Below are positions 36,963 to 47,348 of a DNA stretch of 64,000 bases, piece by piece; the stretch's first letter is position 1, and every line of letters starts with the position of its first letter. Where the stretch lies: NCBI GenBank assembly GCA_963971425.1, contig OZ020516.1, forward strand, positions 34,460,199 to 34,524,198, given 5' to 3'. The DNA is from Bryoerythrophyllum caledonicum (lineage: Eukaryota > Streptophyta > Bryopsida > Pottiales > Pottiaceae). The notes below the pieces were generated by a model. It was given only the letters and a program-made list of their open reading frames with translations, searched no databases and was not told where the DNA came from. The position numbers and the translations under genes were made by a program.

Positions 36963-38281
36963 TGCCTGTGGTGCAGGCTCTACAAGAAGTGATGTAATCT
37001 AGTTCAGCGGATCTGACATACGACGAGGAGTCTAGATCTAAGTGTGGCAATTTCAGCATTGCATGAGTGTATTAACCCCTAAAAGCCCAGGCATTTTCCC
37101 TCATGAAACACTCCAAAACTGCCATCATCAAGAAGTGGCAACGAAATCTAACATTACAGTCTAATTTTAGACTTTTAACCATACAATCTTAAAATAGACA
37201 CGTATATGAACTTACAATACAAATTTGGTTGCAATCCACCGCACGGATGTGAAGATTATAGCGTTTGAAGTGCAAAGAAAAATATTTTTCCCCCCTTGCC
37301 CGGCAAGGTCAGCCTATTTTGACTAGGTATATCTTCTAGTTTTTACATTGAAATGTGATAAAATCTTTTACCAATATGACTTATATGTTGTTAGCTATTT
37401 GTGTGCAATATTTGAGGTCAATTCGGGGGGTAAAAGATGTATAAATATACACTTTAGTGAAAGGGGGTACAAAATGTTGACAATTACTACGTAAGTGATA
37501 TGAAATTGTTTGTTTCATACAAGTTGTTGCATTTGAGAATCCCAATGGTGGAAACTTTCAATTTATTTTTTCACTAATTTTAGAAAAAGAAACGTCTTAA
37601 AATAGTAAAATCCATAATTTTCATGAATATATGGAATAAATATAGCATTATGGGAAAGGGCAGTGCTTGAAATTGTCCCGCCCTCGCAGCTGGACGGGGA
37701 GGAAAAGACAAGAAAAAAAAAAAAAAAAAAAAAAAAGTTTTTTTTTTTTTTTTTCTGGCGGGCCCGCTTCTGGCGCGGGATGCTGGCAGGCCAGCTGACT
37801 GCTGATTTGCTGTTTTTTTAAAAAATTATTTTAACAATTCTTTTAAGAATTTTCAATGCTTTTTCTACTTGGACTTCGTGCATAGAAGTCTGGATTCCTT
37901 TCCTCGCACGTTCTGTCCCAAAATTCTGCCCCTTTTTTCTCCTCAAATTGCATTGGTTGACATGGCTGCCCCAATAGTCCAGAGTCCCCATTTTGACCTT
38001 TGAAGGCTAATAACTTTTGAACCAAGAGTCCAAAATCATATTTGAAAAATTCCCCATGTAGATTTCTTAAAGGACAATGTAATGTAAAATTTTCATAAGA
38101 ATCGGAGTATTTTTTCTACTCAAAGGTACATGCCCAAAATCCAAAACGTACTTCCCAAGTACACTTGGGCTCTTAGGGGTTAAGTCCCACACTGCAAGGT
38201 CCTTGCTTCAGATATATTACAACTAGATCTACACTGCAAGGTCCTTGCTGCAGATATATTATTACTAGATCTCACTTTGAC
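36963..38281. other. Intergenic with a long A-tract/T-tract pair
   Basis: No gene. At 37713-37754 a run of about 24 A is followed by one G and about 17 T, a self-complementary tract that would form a hairpin. GC-rich words CTGGCGGG and CTGGCGCGGG follow. A retrotransposition tail is possible, but no source is evident. Confidence 0.5.
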
Positions 38282-38501
38282 TACACTAAAATTGAGAATT
38301 AGTGTAACCACACTAATTAATTTGTAAATGCTATAAGTTTTGACTTTAAATGAAGGTTTTTACTATGAGCACAACTTTTGGTACTACTCAACGAGGGGAA
38401 TCATTATAAACATTGTTGGTAAAAAAATTCATCACAAGTAAAAACTTATTAACAATGTAGATCATTTACTGTGTTTAACACTAATTCTCAATTTTAGTGT
38501 A
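38282..38501. mobile_element. Stowaway-like MITE, copy A
   Basis: A 220-bp element whose 24-base ends are perfect inverted repeats (beginning TACACTAAAATTGAGAATTA). A second copy of identical length lies at 39137-39356. The ends carry TA, as expected for Tc1/mariner-related MITEs. It has no coding capacity. Confidence 0.9.
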
Positions 38502-39136
38502 CCAAGACTCACCAACAACTTACCCGATTTGCCTCCTGTGCGCCCTTCCCAACACGCCGCGTCCACTTGTATTCACTACACCGTTCCGTGAATATATTGT
38601 AGACTAGACTATTTGAAATTTCCTACACTAATTGAAAATTTACATGCAATTGTTGACTGACACGCATTTGCTTGAGAACAAATACACAATCAGAACTTGG
38701 CATGCACATGCTTTGATGGAAATTAGTGTGAGTGATCTACATCAATAATCCCTCTACACTATATTGAGTGTTTAGTGTAGTTCAGTGGAGCTCTATTAAA
38801 AAGGGGCGCACACCAAGTCCTAGCCGCTCTTGGTGACCGTAGGATGCTCTCTAGCAACTTACTTCTTGCTCACCCTCACCTACAAACACGGTGCTCTACT
38901 CTTTGAGTTCAGCCATTGATGGCCACTCTTTGTCTTTTGAAATTCAAAACCCTATAATTTTTTCACTAAATGTCGGATTTAGGATAAACTTGTATTTCCA
39001 CCCGGGTTTTATGAATGCCCTTCTACAATAAACTTTCAAAGAGGAATGTTAGAAATTGACACCATAGGAACCTAATCAAAACTTTCAAAAAGCCCATTTT
39101 AGACACTTGGACCTTTAGAGGTTAATACAAATCAAC
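38502..39136. other. Intergenic containing dispersed repeat copy 2
   Basis: Between the two 220-bp MITEs. Positions 38575-38729 are the second copy of the dispersed repeat also present at 25576-25736, in the same orientation. No gene. Confidence 0.7.
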
Positions 39137-39356
39137 TACACTAAAATTGAGAATTAGTGTAACCACACTAATTAATTTGCAAATGCTATAAGTTTTTACT
39201 TTCGCTATAGGTTTTTACTATGAGCACAATTATTGATACTATATAACGAGGGGAATCATTGTAAACATCGTTGGTAAAAACATTCATCACAAGTAAAAAC
39301 TTATTAACATTTTAGATCATTTACTGTGCTTAACACTAATTCTCAATTTTAGTGTA
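39137..39356. mobile_element. Stowaway-like MITE, copy B
   Basis: Same length and ends as copy A at 38282-38501, with a modest number of internal substitutions (for example AACATTTTAG against AACAATGTAG). The two lie in direct orientation about 640 bases apart. Confidence 0.9.
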
Positions 39357-40234
39357 ATGCACATCCTAAACATCATGCACACACAACCTCGGGTTGCATT
39401 CTCGTTGGAGGTGTCGTCACGAGGGCCCTTCCATTCGGTGGGTATTGGGCATGAGGGCTGGAAGAGCGGATATGATGCATGGGGAACAACAAGGCTATTG
39501 AGTACATGCACTCAGACAACAGAGCACATGTACACGAACGAGGAGTATGAATACATGTACTCCGTACTCAATAACCCTGGGGAAGGACAAGAACTGGATC
39601 CGAAGGTCCAGCGGGGGCAATGGAGGCCAATGGCTAACTTCCACATTCCAAGTGGGAATTATTGCCGAGGATGATTCAACAAGCTCAGCACATTTTAACA
39701 TGTTCCTCGGCCAATATCTATGAGATACTCCAATGACACCCGGAGATACTAGCAAGATACTCGGCTTGCAACAAACAACCTTTCAGCTTCTTGTCTCCGC
39801 TCAAGATGCTTGTAGAACTAACATACAAACACGTTGAGAGCACGTTGGAAGAGATCTAGAGTGAGTGCCAAAACTGAGTACAAAATAGCTTAGTCTACCT
39901 TTAGCCATTCATATTTTATAATTTACTGCAGTTCACGACAAATCAATTGACGACTCAAGTATACATGCAAGTAAATGATGTGGCTACCAAATTACAAGTC
40001 CAACAATGCAAAATAATTTGAAAAAGATATAGATCAAGTAAGTTAGCTCTGAAACTCAATTATGCTCACACTTTGATTACGCAATAAATGCTACAAATCT
40101 AAAATGCACAAGTGGATTTATGGGGCTAATTTTTTGGATGGCCATGTTCTTGGCCTTCACATTTATAATTGTGTCCCTATTCAATGCACATCATGTATGA
40201 AAATTGAGCAAAATGGTTTCATCAAAGTCTCTCT
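39357..40234. other. Intergenic, nothing certain
   Basis: An open frame at 39357-39674 has no recognisable domain. Words such as TGAGTACATGCACTC and ATACATGTACTCCG resemble the small tandem repeat near 2786-2866. No gene is supported. Confidence 0.4.
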
Positions 40235-41258
40235 CTGTTGCTGATTAAAAAGCAATTAGAAAAAGCTACTTTAGAGAAATTGAGGAGGGGTGAAAGTACT
40301 AGAAATGTTGCTAGAGGCTTACAAGTATTTCGAAGTTGGGTTGCACAATTTTGTAAGCAACATTTGAGTGAGTTGAGTGATGTGAATCGTAGTTTTGGTA
40401 GTAGGCACTAGGTGTACAGTGCAGCTGATCACAGGGCTTGTGTGAGAGAAATCACTGTAGGTGGCTTAGAAACTACACACAAAGTTGGAAATTACTTAAG
40501 AGAAGAGCTTCATATTGGTATGAGTGATAGAGTGTTATGAAAAACATGTTTGGAATGTAAAGTGAACCAAAAGAAACCAAAGCTCACACTTCTTTAGATT
40601 AAGGGACAATTAGAATTTGCTAGACGTCATTGCCATTGGACTGATTATGATTGGAATTGTGTAGTATTCTCTGATGAAACAATAATCAACCAATTTTGCT
40701 CTGGTGGTCACGGTTGTTGTTGGTTTCGTGATGGGCAGAGTAGAAGTGCTAGAATGGTGCAACAAATTGTCAAGTTTGGAGGTGGGGGAGTGGTGATGTG
40801 GGGTTGCATGACTCCGAGTGGCCCTGGTATGATGTGTAGGATTGAGGGAAGAATAGATCGGTACATGTATAGAGAAATTTTAGAGCGAGAATTGATTCAT
40901 ATACTACATGCATACAATTTAGATCCTGCCAATTTGATTTTTCAACAGGATAATGACCCCGAAACGTACATCCAAGAATGTACACCGTTGGCTAAATACG
41001 CAAGAACTCACTCTTTTGAAGCAGCCGGGGCAATCTTCAAACTTGAATCCAATCAAACACTCGCGCGCAACTTTAAAACGTCCACTAAACCAATATGAGA
41101 GACCTCCCAAAAGAATGTTAGAATTGTGGGAGCGTGTTGATGATTGTTGGGCTTCAGTTACTCCCAATGAGTGTAAGAACTTGTATAGAAGCATGCCTAA
41201 GCGCATTGCAGCTGTTATAGCTGCTAAGAATTGGTGGACAAATTGGAACTATGACTGA
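40235..41258 (+). mobile_element. Degenerate Tc1-like transposase
   Basis: Plus-strand frames give a Tc1-like transposase: ESTRNVARGLQVFRSWVAQF (N-terminal helix-turn-helix), a linker including REITVGGLETTHKVGNYLRE, then CVVFSDETIINQF with the first Asp, HILHAYNLDPANLIFQQDND with the second Asp, and QSSNLNPIKHSRATLKR, where the expected Glu is Lys. The end is SMPKRIAAVIAAKNWWTNW. Several stops and a frame change near the second Asp break it. It is closer to the copy at 5930-7150 (shared GGLETT and IKH) than to the one at 29268-30278. Inactive. Confidence 0.82.
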
Positions 41259-41365
41259 TTGCAATGGTAAGCCTATGCAATTTATGGTTTCATTTTTAAT
41301 GCATCCAATTTCCTTACATTGATTGTTGAATTTCAAGATGTTGTGTTCGTTTGGACATGGATTTA

Positions 41366-41914
41366 GGGCCGCTTCACACCTAACGTCCAAGTCGAGAGTC
41401 CGTCGGTTTCCACTAATGAGATTGCTAGAATGGCCAGAGTCCGGCCTCCTGGCCTTCACACCAAAGGCCAAAGTCCAAAGGCCGTCGTCTTCCAATCTGC
41501 CTACATGGCAATACTTTTCAAGAGTTTTGGCGCCAAGGCGATGGACTCTCGAGCAAAACTTGGGTCGCGGTTTTTAGTCGACCCAAACTTCCTTCGAGAG
41601 TCTGTCCATTTTTTTCAATAAAATAATCAAAATCTGACAAGATCTGGACCGCTAGATGAAAGAGGGCAAATTTTTTGGCTGATATTTTTTACTCATTTTC
41701 ATTGGCAAAAATTTTTTTGGCTGATTTTTTTGGCATAATGATGTGGGGTTTGGACTTTGAACTTGGGCTTTGGGGGCTTCACACTGGAGCCGCCTAAAGG
41801 TTTCAACATATATCTTTTAATGTTTTTGTTTATCCAAAAGTTTTGATTCTTGCCATAGTTTGGGCAGAAATTTTGACGAACGGACTCTCAACTCAGCCTG
41901 GTGTGAAGCAGTCC
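41366..41914. mobile_element. MITE-like element, GGG...TTCACAC family, copy 1
   Basis: The left end GGGCCGCTTCACACC (41366) pairs with the right end GGTGTGAAGCAGTCC (ending 41914). The inverted similarity continues inward to GAGAGTCCG. It is preceded by TTA and followed by TTC, an imperfect 3-bp target duplication. A related element with a perfect TTA duplication lies at 43381-43732. No transposase inside. Confidence 0.65.
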
Positions 41915-43380
41915 TTCGTGGTGGAACGAACAGACTCTTTATTCACTCCAGCCCCCTTCAAGGACTGGAGTTCTTCTTCTCCTTGTTCGTACTCAGTTTT
42001 GGCAGTCACCCCACATTAGGGGCTAACCTTAACCCTTTAGCGCCCAGGAAGCCTGAAATGGGACTCCGGAGGTGCTCAAACTCAATTTGCATGAAATCCA
42101 TGAGGAACTAGGCTTTGAAAGACGAGGTTCAGATTTGCGCACTTGTTACACAAACACTCTCCAACAATCAGATCATGATTTGGATTTATAGAACTCTTGG
42201 AAAAGCTAGGAATACAACACAAAATACACCAAATACACTCAAATACAGTGACTACAGTGAATACTATGCCACATACTATGTTGTATTTTACACACATGCA
42301 CATTGATTTTGGTCTTATTTTTTGATTGAACTTGGTCTTTAAGACATTCTTCATTGTTTTGTGGTTGTTGATCTCTCTCCTCACATACGAACCATCCATT
42401 TTGATTCGTATAAGGTTGGAACATTTTTGTATACAACCAAGTAGAAAAAAGAAAAAAAATCACCAATAATTGGGTATAAATATTTTCTTCACATATAATA
42501 TGTCAATGCGAAGCTATCAACCTAGTGCACATGTGAATTGCTCTAATTCATAGTAAAAAAAATTCTTGCAAGACTCTATTGGTAGTTAAAGTAGTACACC
42601 CTCCAAATTCCACAGTTTTCACTACCAATATACGGAACTTTAAACACTATAATCTATTCCATCAACGGTTGAATGTTGTGCAAAATTTCCCCAAAGTTGA
42701 GATCATGGGTTAAGTTCAATTTTGTAAGGTTAGATATTAATATTAGTCATTGTATTTCCATCAATTCCGGTTCAAAGAAAAAAATCACCAGAATTCTTGG
42801 TTTTTCCAGAAACATCCCTGGGCGCTAAAGGGTTAACCTTTGGTCGATGCACATGATGTAGAATTTGGTTTAGAACTTTGTTTAGAATTTGGTTCAGAAT
42901 TTGGTTCATCCCGAACTTAAGGTTGGATGACCTATAACCACCAACTTAAGCTTGCTGAACTATTTATAGCGTTTGTATACGTGGTAAGACATTTTTTGGG
43001 AATTCAAAATAGGATTTCATGAATATTGCAATTGTTGTGACCATTTATTTCTTCATATTGAAATTGCTACAAATTTTCAAAGTGGATAGTAAGCCATGAC
43101 CCATTCCTCGACATACACAACTCTCTATTTCCACACTAAGTTGTACTAAAAACCACTTCTGCATTGACTAAAAACCGGCATCTTTGAACCAATCATGAAC
43201 TGACACCCAATCATATATGACTTCCTAAAACTTCGGAAATGGGGTGGATTTGTGGTGGTTTTGGTACACTTTTGCTTATCCGTTGTGGGGTTCGTGGTGG
43301 TTATGGGTCATCCAACCTTACCTGAAACCTGCTTTCTGGGTGCCTATGCAGGGAGCACTTGACAAATTCAGTCACGCTTA
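41915..43380. other. Intergenic, nothing recognised
   Basis: AT-rich sequence with short direct repeats (AGAATTTGGTT, 42850-42905). The phrase GCGCC..AGGG near 42820 also occurs near 42040. No coding region or RNA supported. Confidence 0.4.
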
Positions 43381-43732
43381 GGGGCGTTTCACACTAAGCC
43401 CAAGGGCCGAACTCCATTGAAGACCAAACTATGCCGAGGGGCCGAGTTTTGGAGTTGTAAAAAATTATTAAAATTATTTTAATGAGAAAATGTTCGGCCC
43501 CTCGGCAAGAGTTTGGGTTTCTATTCTTGTTGGACCCAAACTCTCCTCGAGGGGCCGAACTATTGGCGCCAAAATTCTCAAAAAGTGTTGCCATGTAAGC
43601 ATTTTGGTGCCCTTCGGCCCTTGGCCCTTGGCCCCTAGTGTGAAGGCCCACGGGCCGATTTTCAACTCTAGGCCAATCAAATTGCTAGAATTGCTCGGCC
43701 CCTCGAGCTCGGCCCCTAGTGTGAAACCCCCC
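43381..43732. mobile_element. MITE, GGG...TTCACAC family, copy 2, with TTA target duplication
   Basis: The 352-bp element begins GGGGCGTTTCACACTA and ends with the complement (TAGTGTGAAACCCCCC). It is flanked on both sides by TTA (43378-43380 and 43733-43735). Inside, GGCCGA and GGGGCCGA words recur on both strands. The 3-bp TTA duplication suggests PIF/Harbinger mobilisation. Confidence 0.82.
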
Positions 43733-44423
43733 TTATAGTGCGCTGCATGATATTTTTATCAGGAGCTATAAACCTCCAGCAACCAGCTATGGCTTCTCAT
43801 CTCTCTTGCTTCGGGCGCATTAGTTGTGGATCATCGGGAGAGGATTTTGATGAGAGGATTTTGAGGAGAGAGAAGATGTGCGATCTGTGAATTGCTTGCT
43901 CCTGTCTTCTTCTTGGAGCGGTGAATTGCGTGAGCTCTTGCTGTGAGTAAAGTATAGGGTGAGGCCCCCGTGGGAGGGCCTCACCCGGCGTAACGCCCTG
44001 AAACTTTTGAAAAGGTGAAACACAGTTTTCGGCACCTGCCCGGGCAAAATGCCGTGGCGGGCGAAATGTGGAAAGCCCGGTGTATGGGGCGTTACGGATT
44101 ATAAGGCCCGCCAAAATGAATGGGCAAAAGTCTTCGACGGGCGTTACGCTTCTCACAGTTTGCATTTTCGAAAGCAGTTTTCTGGCATTGGATCACCCGG
44201 AGATCATTCTAGTGAGAGCTGCTGATGATTTGATTGGTTGGATCGGTTGTCGGGAGAGGATTTTGTTGAGAGCGACGATGCGCAATCTGTGAATTGCTTT
44301 GTTCTGTGAATTGCGTGAGTTTCTCGTGGTGATGCGGTGTTGATGGATTTGCTTCTTGGTTAGGTCTTGTTAGTTTGATCTGGAGCCAGACGCGCGATCC
44401 GGAGCTGCAATTCGCCTGCCGCG
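43733..44423 (+). promoter_or_regulatory. Upstream region of the rvt-like gene with a diverged internal duplication and hairpins
   Basis: Two diverged copies of a segment lie at about 43825-43935 and 44235-44320; both contain CGGGAGAGGATTTTG, ATCTGTGAATTGCTT and GTGAATTGCGTGAG. Between them is a GC-rich insert of about 200 bases with a strong hairpin (GTGAGGCCCCCGTGGGAGGG and onward, 43960-43987) and words AACGCCC and GGGCGTTACG in inverted orientation. Similar GC-rich words occur near 52257-52370. The region presumably holds the promoter and leader of the gene starting at 44424. Confidence 0.5.
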
Positions 44424-47057
44424 ATGTCGTCCTCGTTTTCACAAACGCTGAATTCGATTACGGCCACGAAGCTGCGGGAGATTTCGAAGAAGCTGGCCAA
44501 GTTTACAACGCACAGGGAGAGTGTTCTGTCGTCGGTCGGTGCGGCCGGGAGCGCGAGGGAGAGAGTTCGATTGCTCGTAGATGGCATCGAGGCTTGGCTC
44601 AGCGTCGGGGTTACGTCGAGTGACTTGAATGCGCGAGACGATCTCTCGAATGCGAAGACGTTTCTTGCGCAGGCGAAGCGCGATCCCTGCATTGGCGAGG
44701 CGACGTTTCGGGAGTGGGAGGCGGATTTCGCGACCTATCTGGACTCGGAGATGGCCAAGTATGAGTACGCAGAGCTTTTCGGACGGCTGCTGAGCGAGTG
44801 GACTGCGAGCCCGAGCACCATGACGGAGGTAGAGGAGACGTTTGAGAGAGTTGGAAGGAAGGAGATGCATGAGCAGCGCGCCATGTTCGAGTCGCTTGTG
44901 TTTAGTGTGAACGAGACCGACGCGGCAGCCATCGTCGCCTACCTTGACGATCTTTTTTCGTCGAAGACTGCGAAGGGAATGCTGGAATCTATGCGAAAAG
45001 GTATGAAGGAGTTTGGTGAGATGCTGCGGCGCACCAAGCTCACTGTGCATGATCTTGAATTGGCGATCTCCTCTCTCTTGGTCGCGGACCTTTTGTCGAA
45101 CGAGAAGCAGCACACCTTGAAGGAGTTCACGCAGAACCCTACAGTGCTTGCCGAGGTCACTGATGTGTTGAACATGCATCTGGCGTCAATCACGTCGTGG
45201 TCTTGGAGTCCGGACGGCAGCGCCATTTCCGTGGAGATGCGGCGGCAGCTCAACGGCAAGTACAGGGTGTATATGGACGAGGAGATTCTGCAGGCCGTCT
45301 TCCTGCACTGGATCGGGCTTAAATGGGCGGCGGAGTTCAAGTCCCAGTTCAAGAGCTTCTGCGAGCCGAGATCTAGAGCGTGGAAGAAGCCTGGGACGCC
45401 GCTCTCCAAGGACGAGAATGAGAGGCGGGAGTATTTCCTGGGAGAGGATCCTCGAGCTACGACGGCAGACATATCAGAACGATTACTGCAGACGATTGAT
45501 TGGCGGAGACAAGCGGATCACGAGCGGTTGTTCTTCATGAGCAAGCTGCCGGATAGCCTTGAGACCGGGGGAGCTGCGTATGACGCTGAAGAGACGACGA
45601 AACCTGGCGAGGCGACTGCGGTGGCGATCATGCAATCGCTGCTGCACATTTTGACCACGGAGTGCCTCTTCAACACCACTCTGTACAACGAGTTCACCGT
45701 TGTGCGCTCCGACTTCGCCTGGTTCGGTCCGAGCTTGCCTCACACCTCCATTATTACTGCTCTGCGCTTCTTTGGCGTTCCTGAGGATTGGCTCACCTTC
45801 TTCCAGAAATTCCTCTCGGCGCCGCTCAAGTTTGTGTCCGACGGGCCATCGGCTGTGACTAAAATTCGGAAACGGGGAATTCCGATGAGCCACAGCCTGG
45901 GGGATTGCTTTGGAGAGGTTCTGCTTTTCTGCATGGATTATGCTGTGAACCAGAGAGCAGACGGGCTGCTTCTGTACCGTATACATGACGATTTCTGGTT
46001 CTGGAACAGAGATGCCATGGTGTGCGTGAAAGCTTGGCAAGCAATGAGCACCTTCACTCGTCTTGTCGGGTTGGATTTCAACCACGAGAAGACGGGGTCT
46101 ATGTCTGTAGGGCGACCGCTGCATCCAGATCTTCCTAAAGGGAGCATCAAGTGGGGTTTCCTGAAGTTCGAAGAGCCTGGCCAGTTCGTGATCGATCAAG
46201 CGGAGGTCAATGTCCACATTGAGGAGCTGAAGCTGCAACTGAAAGCCTGTGAGCATTCTGTGTTTGCTTGGGTTCAAGCGTACAACAAGTACCTCGCCTC
46301 CTTCTTCGTCAACAACTTCGGCTCCCCTCCTGCGCAGTGCTTCGGTCAGAGGCATGTGGACATGGTCATCGACACGCTCCAGCGCATCCACCTCGCCCTC
46401 TTCCCGGAACATGGAGGGTCGGTCATTCAACACCTTGCGCATGTGATCCAGGAACGTTTCGGCGTCAGCGATATTCCTCCCGGATGGTTCCTGTGGCCCA
46501 TGGCCATGGGTGGATTGGAGGTGAAATCTCCTCTGATCCCGCAGTTTGCCATCCGCGAGCACCTTTGTGTTGATCCTGCCCAGAAGATTAAGGAGGCAGT
46601 TGAGAACGAGAAGGACACCTACGCTAGGTTGCAGGAGGAGTGGGAGAGCGGCATCACCACACATCCCAGCACTTCCAATCAGAAACTCCTCCTGGAGCCC
46701 TTCCTTTCGTATGAGCAGTATGCGCTGCACCGGGAGCAGCGTATCGAGCTATGGCAGTGTGTCTATGGCGAGCTCTTAAAAGTGCCACACGAATCTGACG
46801 GTTTTGATACAGCGCTGAGCATAGATGTACCATCGTACCTTGTGAAGGCGCTGCAAAACCTGCCTTCGGACCCAGCGGGCGTCGAAGGAATCCCCAGGAA
46901 CTGGTATGATATGACTATTTATTGGCGGTGGGTTGTTGCGTGCTATGGCAAAGGCATGATCAAGAAGTGGGGCGGCTTGGAGGTGGTAAGACCTGAAAGC
47001 TTGCCTCTCGGCATGACACAGGTTTGGAAGAGCAGGAAGATGAGGTGGGAGCAGTAA
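44424..47057 (+). CDS. rvt: Intact rvt-like reverse-transcriptase-related cellular gene
   Basis: An uninterrupted, intronless 877-codon gene. It matches the rvt class, single-copy RT-related cellular genes known from fungi, some animals, plants, protists and bacteria; the Neurospora protein polymerises NTPs in vitro. Residues 1-400 are helical and charged with no known enzyme motif. The polymerase core follows: SDFAWFGPSLPH (motif A, D430), RKRGIPMSHSLGD (motif B, 482-494), LLLYRIHDDFWFW (motif C, D522 and D523) and GLDFNHEKTGS (motif D, about 549-559). Residues 600-877 form a long C-terminal extension rich in Trp and charged residues. No endonuclease, integrase, gag, RNase H or terminal repeats flank it. 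GC-rich third positions contrast with the AT-rich flanks, and with the lack of introns suggest transfer or retrocopying, possibly from a fungus. The start is the first ATG of the frame. Its host role is unknown. Confidence 0.85.
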   Translation: MSSSFSQTLNSITATKLREISKKLAKFTTHRESVLSSVGAAGSARERVRLLVDGIEAWLSVGVTSSDLNARDDLSNAKTFLAQAKRDPCIGEATFREWEADFATYLDSEMAKYEYAELFGRLLSEWTASPSTMTEVEETFERVGRKEMHEQRAMFESLVFSVNETDAAAIVAYLDDLFSSKTAKGMLESMRKGMKEFGEMLRRTKLTVHDLELAISSLLVADLLSNEKQHTLKEFTQNPTVLAEVTDVLNMHLASITSWSWSPDGSAISVEMRRQLNGKYRVYMDEEILQAVFLHWIGLKWAAEFKSQFKSFCEPRSRAWKKPGTPLSKDENERREYFLGEDPRATTADISERLLQTIDWRRQADHERLFFMSKLPDSLETGGAAYDAEETTKPGEATAVAIMQSLLHILTTECLFNTTLYNEFTVVRSDFAWFGPSLPHTSIITALRFFGVPEDWLTFFQKFLSAPLKFVSDGPSAVTKIRKRGIPMSHSLGDCFGEVLLFCMDYAVNQRADGLLLYRIHDDFWFWNRDAMVCVKAWQAMSTFTRLVGLDFNHEKTGSMSVGRPLHPDLPKGSIKWGFLKFEEPGQFVIDQAEVNVHIEELKLQLKACEHSVFAWVQAYNKYLASFFVNNFGSPPAQCFGQRHVDMVIDTLQRIHLALFPEHGGSVIQHLAHVIQERFGVSDIPPGWFLWPMAMGGLEVKSPLIPQFAIREHLCVDPAQKIKEAVENEKDTYARLQEEWESGITTHPSTSNQKLLLEPFLSYEQYALHREQRIELWQCVYGELLKVPHESDGFDTALSIDVPSYLVKALQNLPSDPAGVEGIPRNWYDMTIYWRWVVACYGKGMIKKWGGLEVVRPESLPLGMTQVWKSRKMRWEQ

Positions 47058-47348
47058 CCCCGAGCAGATCCTTACGCAGATGTAAGGGTACTGAGGAAGC
47101 TTAGGATAGTAGCTTGCAGATGATGCGAATCGAACTGCGAAATCGGAAGAAACCGGGTGCTGTATAGAAATTGTGTACAATAAGAGGCCGTTCATGCTGC
47201 AGAGTTAACTTACTTCTCAAACCTTGGTTGAAAGCGATTCTGTTGACTGCCAATTTCGTAATGATAAGAGTGGAGGCCCTCAACCAACGTTGTGTGGCAA
47301 TCAGCCTGTTCTTAAATCACTTGATGAGTTGGTGATGAGACTTGTTAC
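47058..47348. other. Presumed 3' region of the rvt-like gene
   Basis: Short non-coding stretch after the TAA at 47055-47057. No terminal repeat or mobile element boundary is seen before the TIR element that begins at 47349. Confidence 0.4.

Noticed and set aside
44439-45179. Second antisense frame of 246 codons
   Set aside because: Same reason: codon-bias shadow of the sense gene.
45483-46730. Long open frame of 415 codons antisense to the rvt-like gene
   Set aside because: It is the mirror of a GC-rich coding frame, has no domain of its own and lacks conserved motifs; the sense frame carries all polymerase motifs.
44424-47057. Interpretation as a LINE or retrovirus-like fossil
   Set aside because: No endonuclease, RNase H, gag-like or integrase parts, no terminal repeats, no poly-A tail, and an intact frame; motif details match rvt better.
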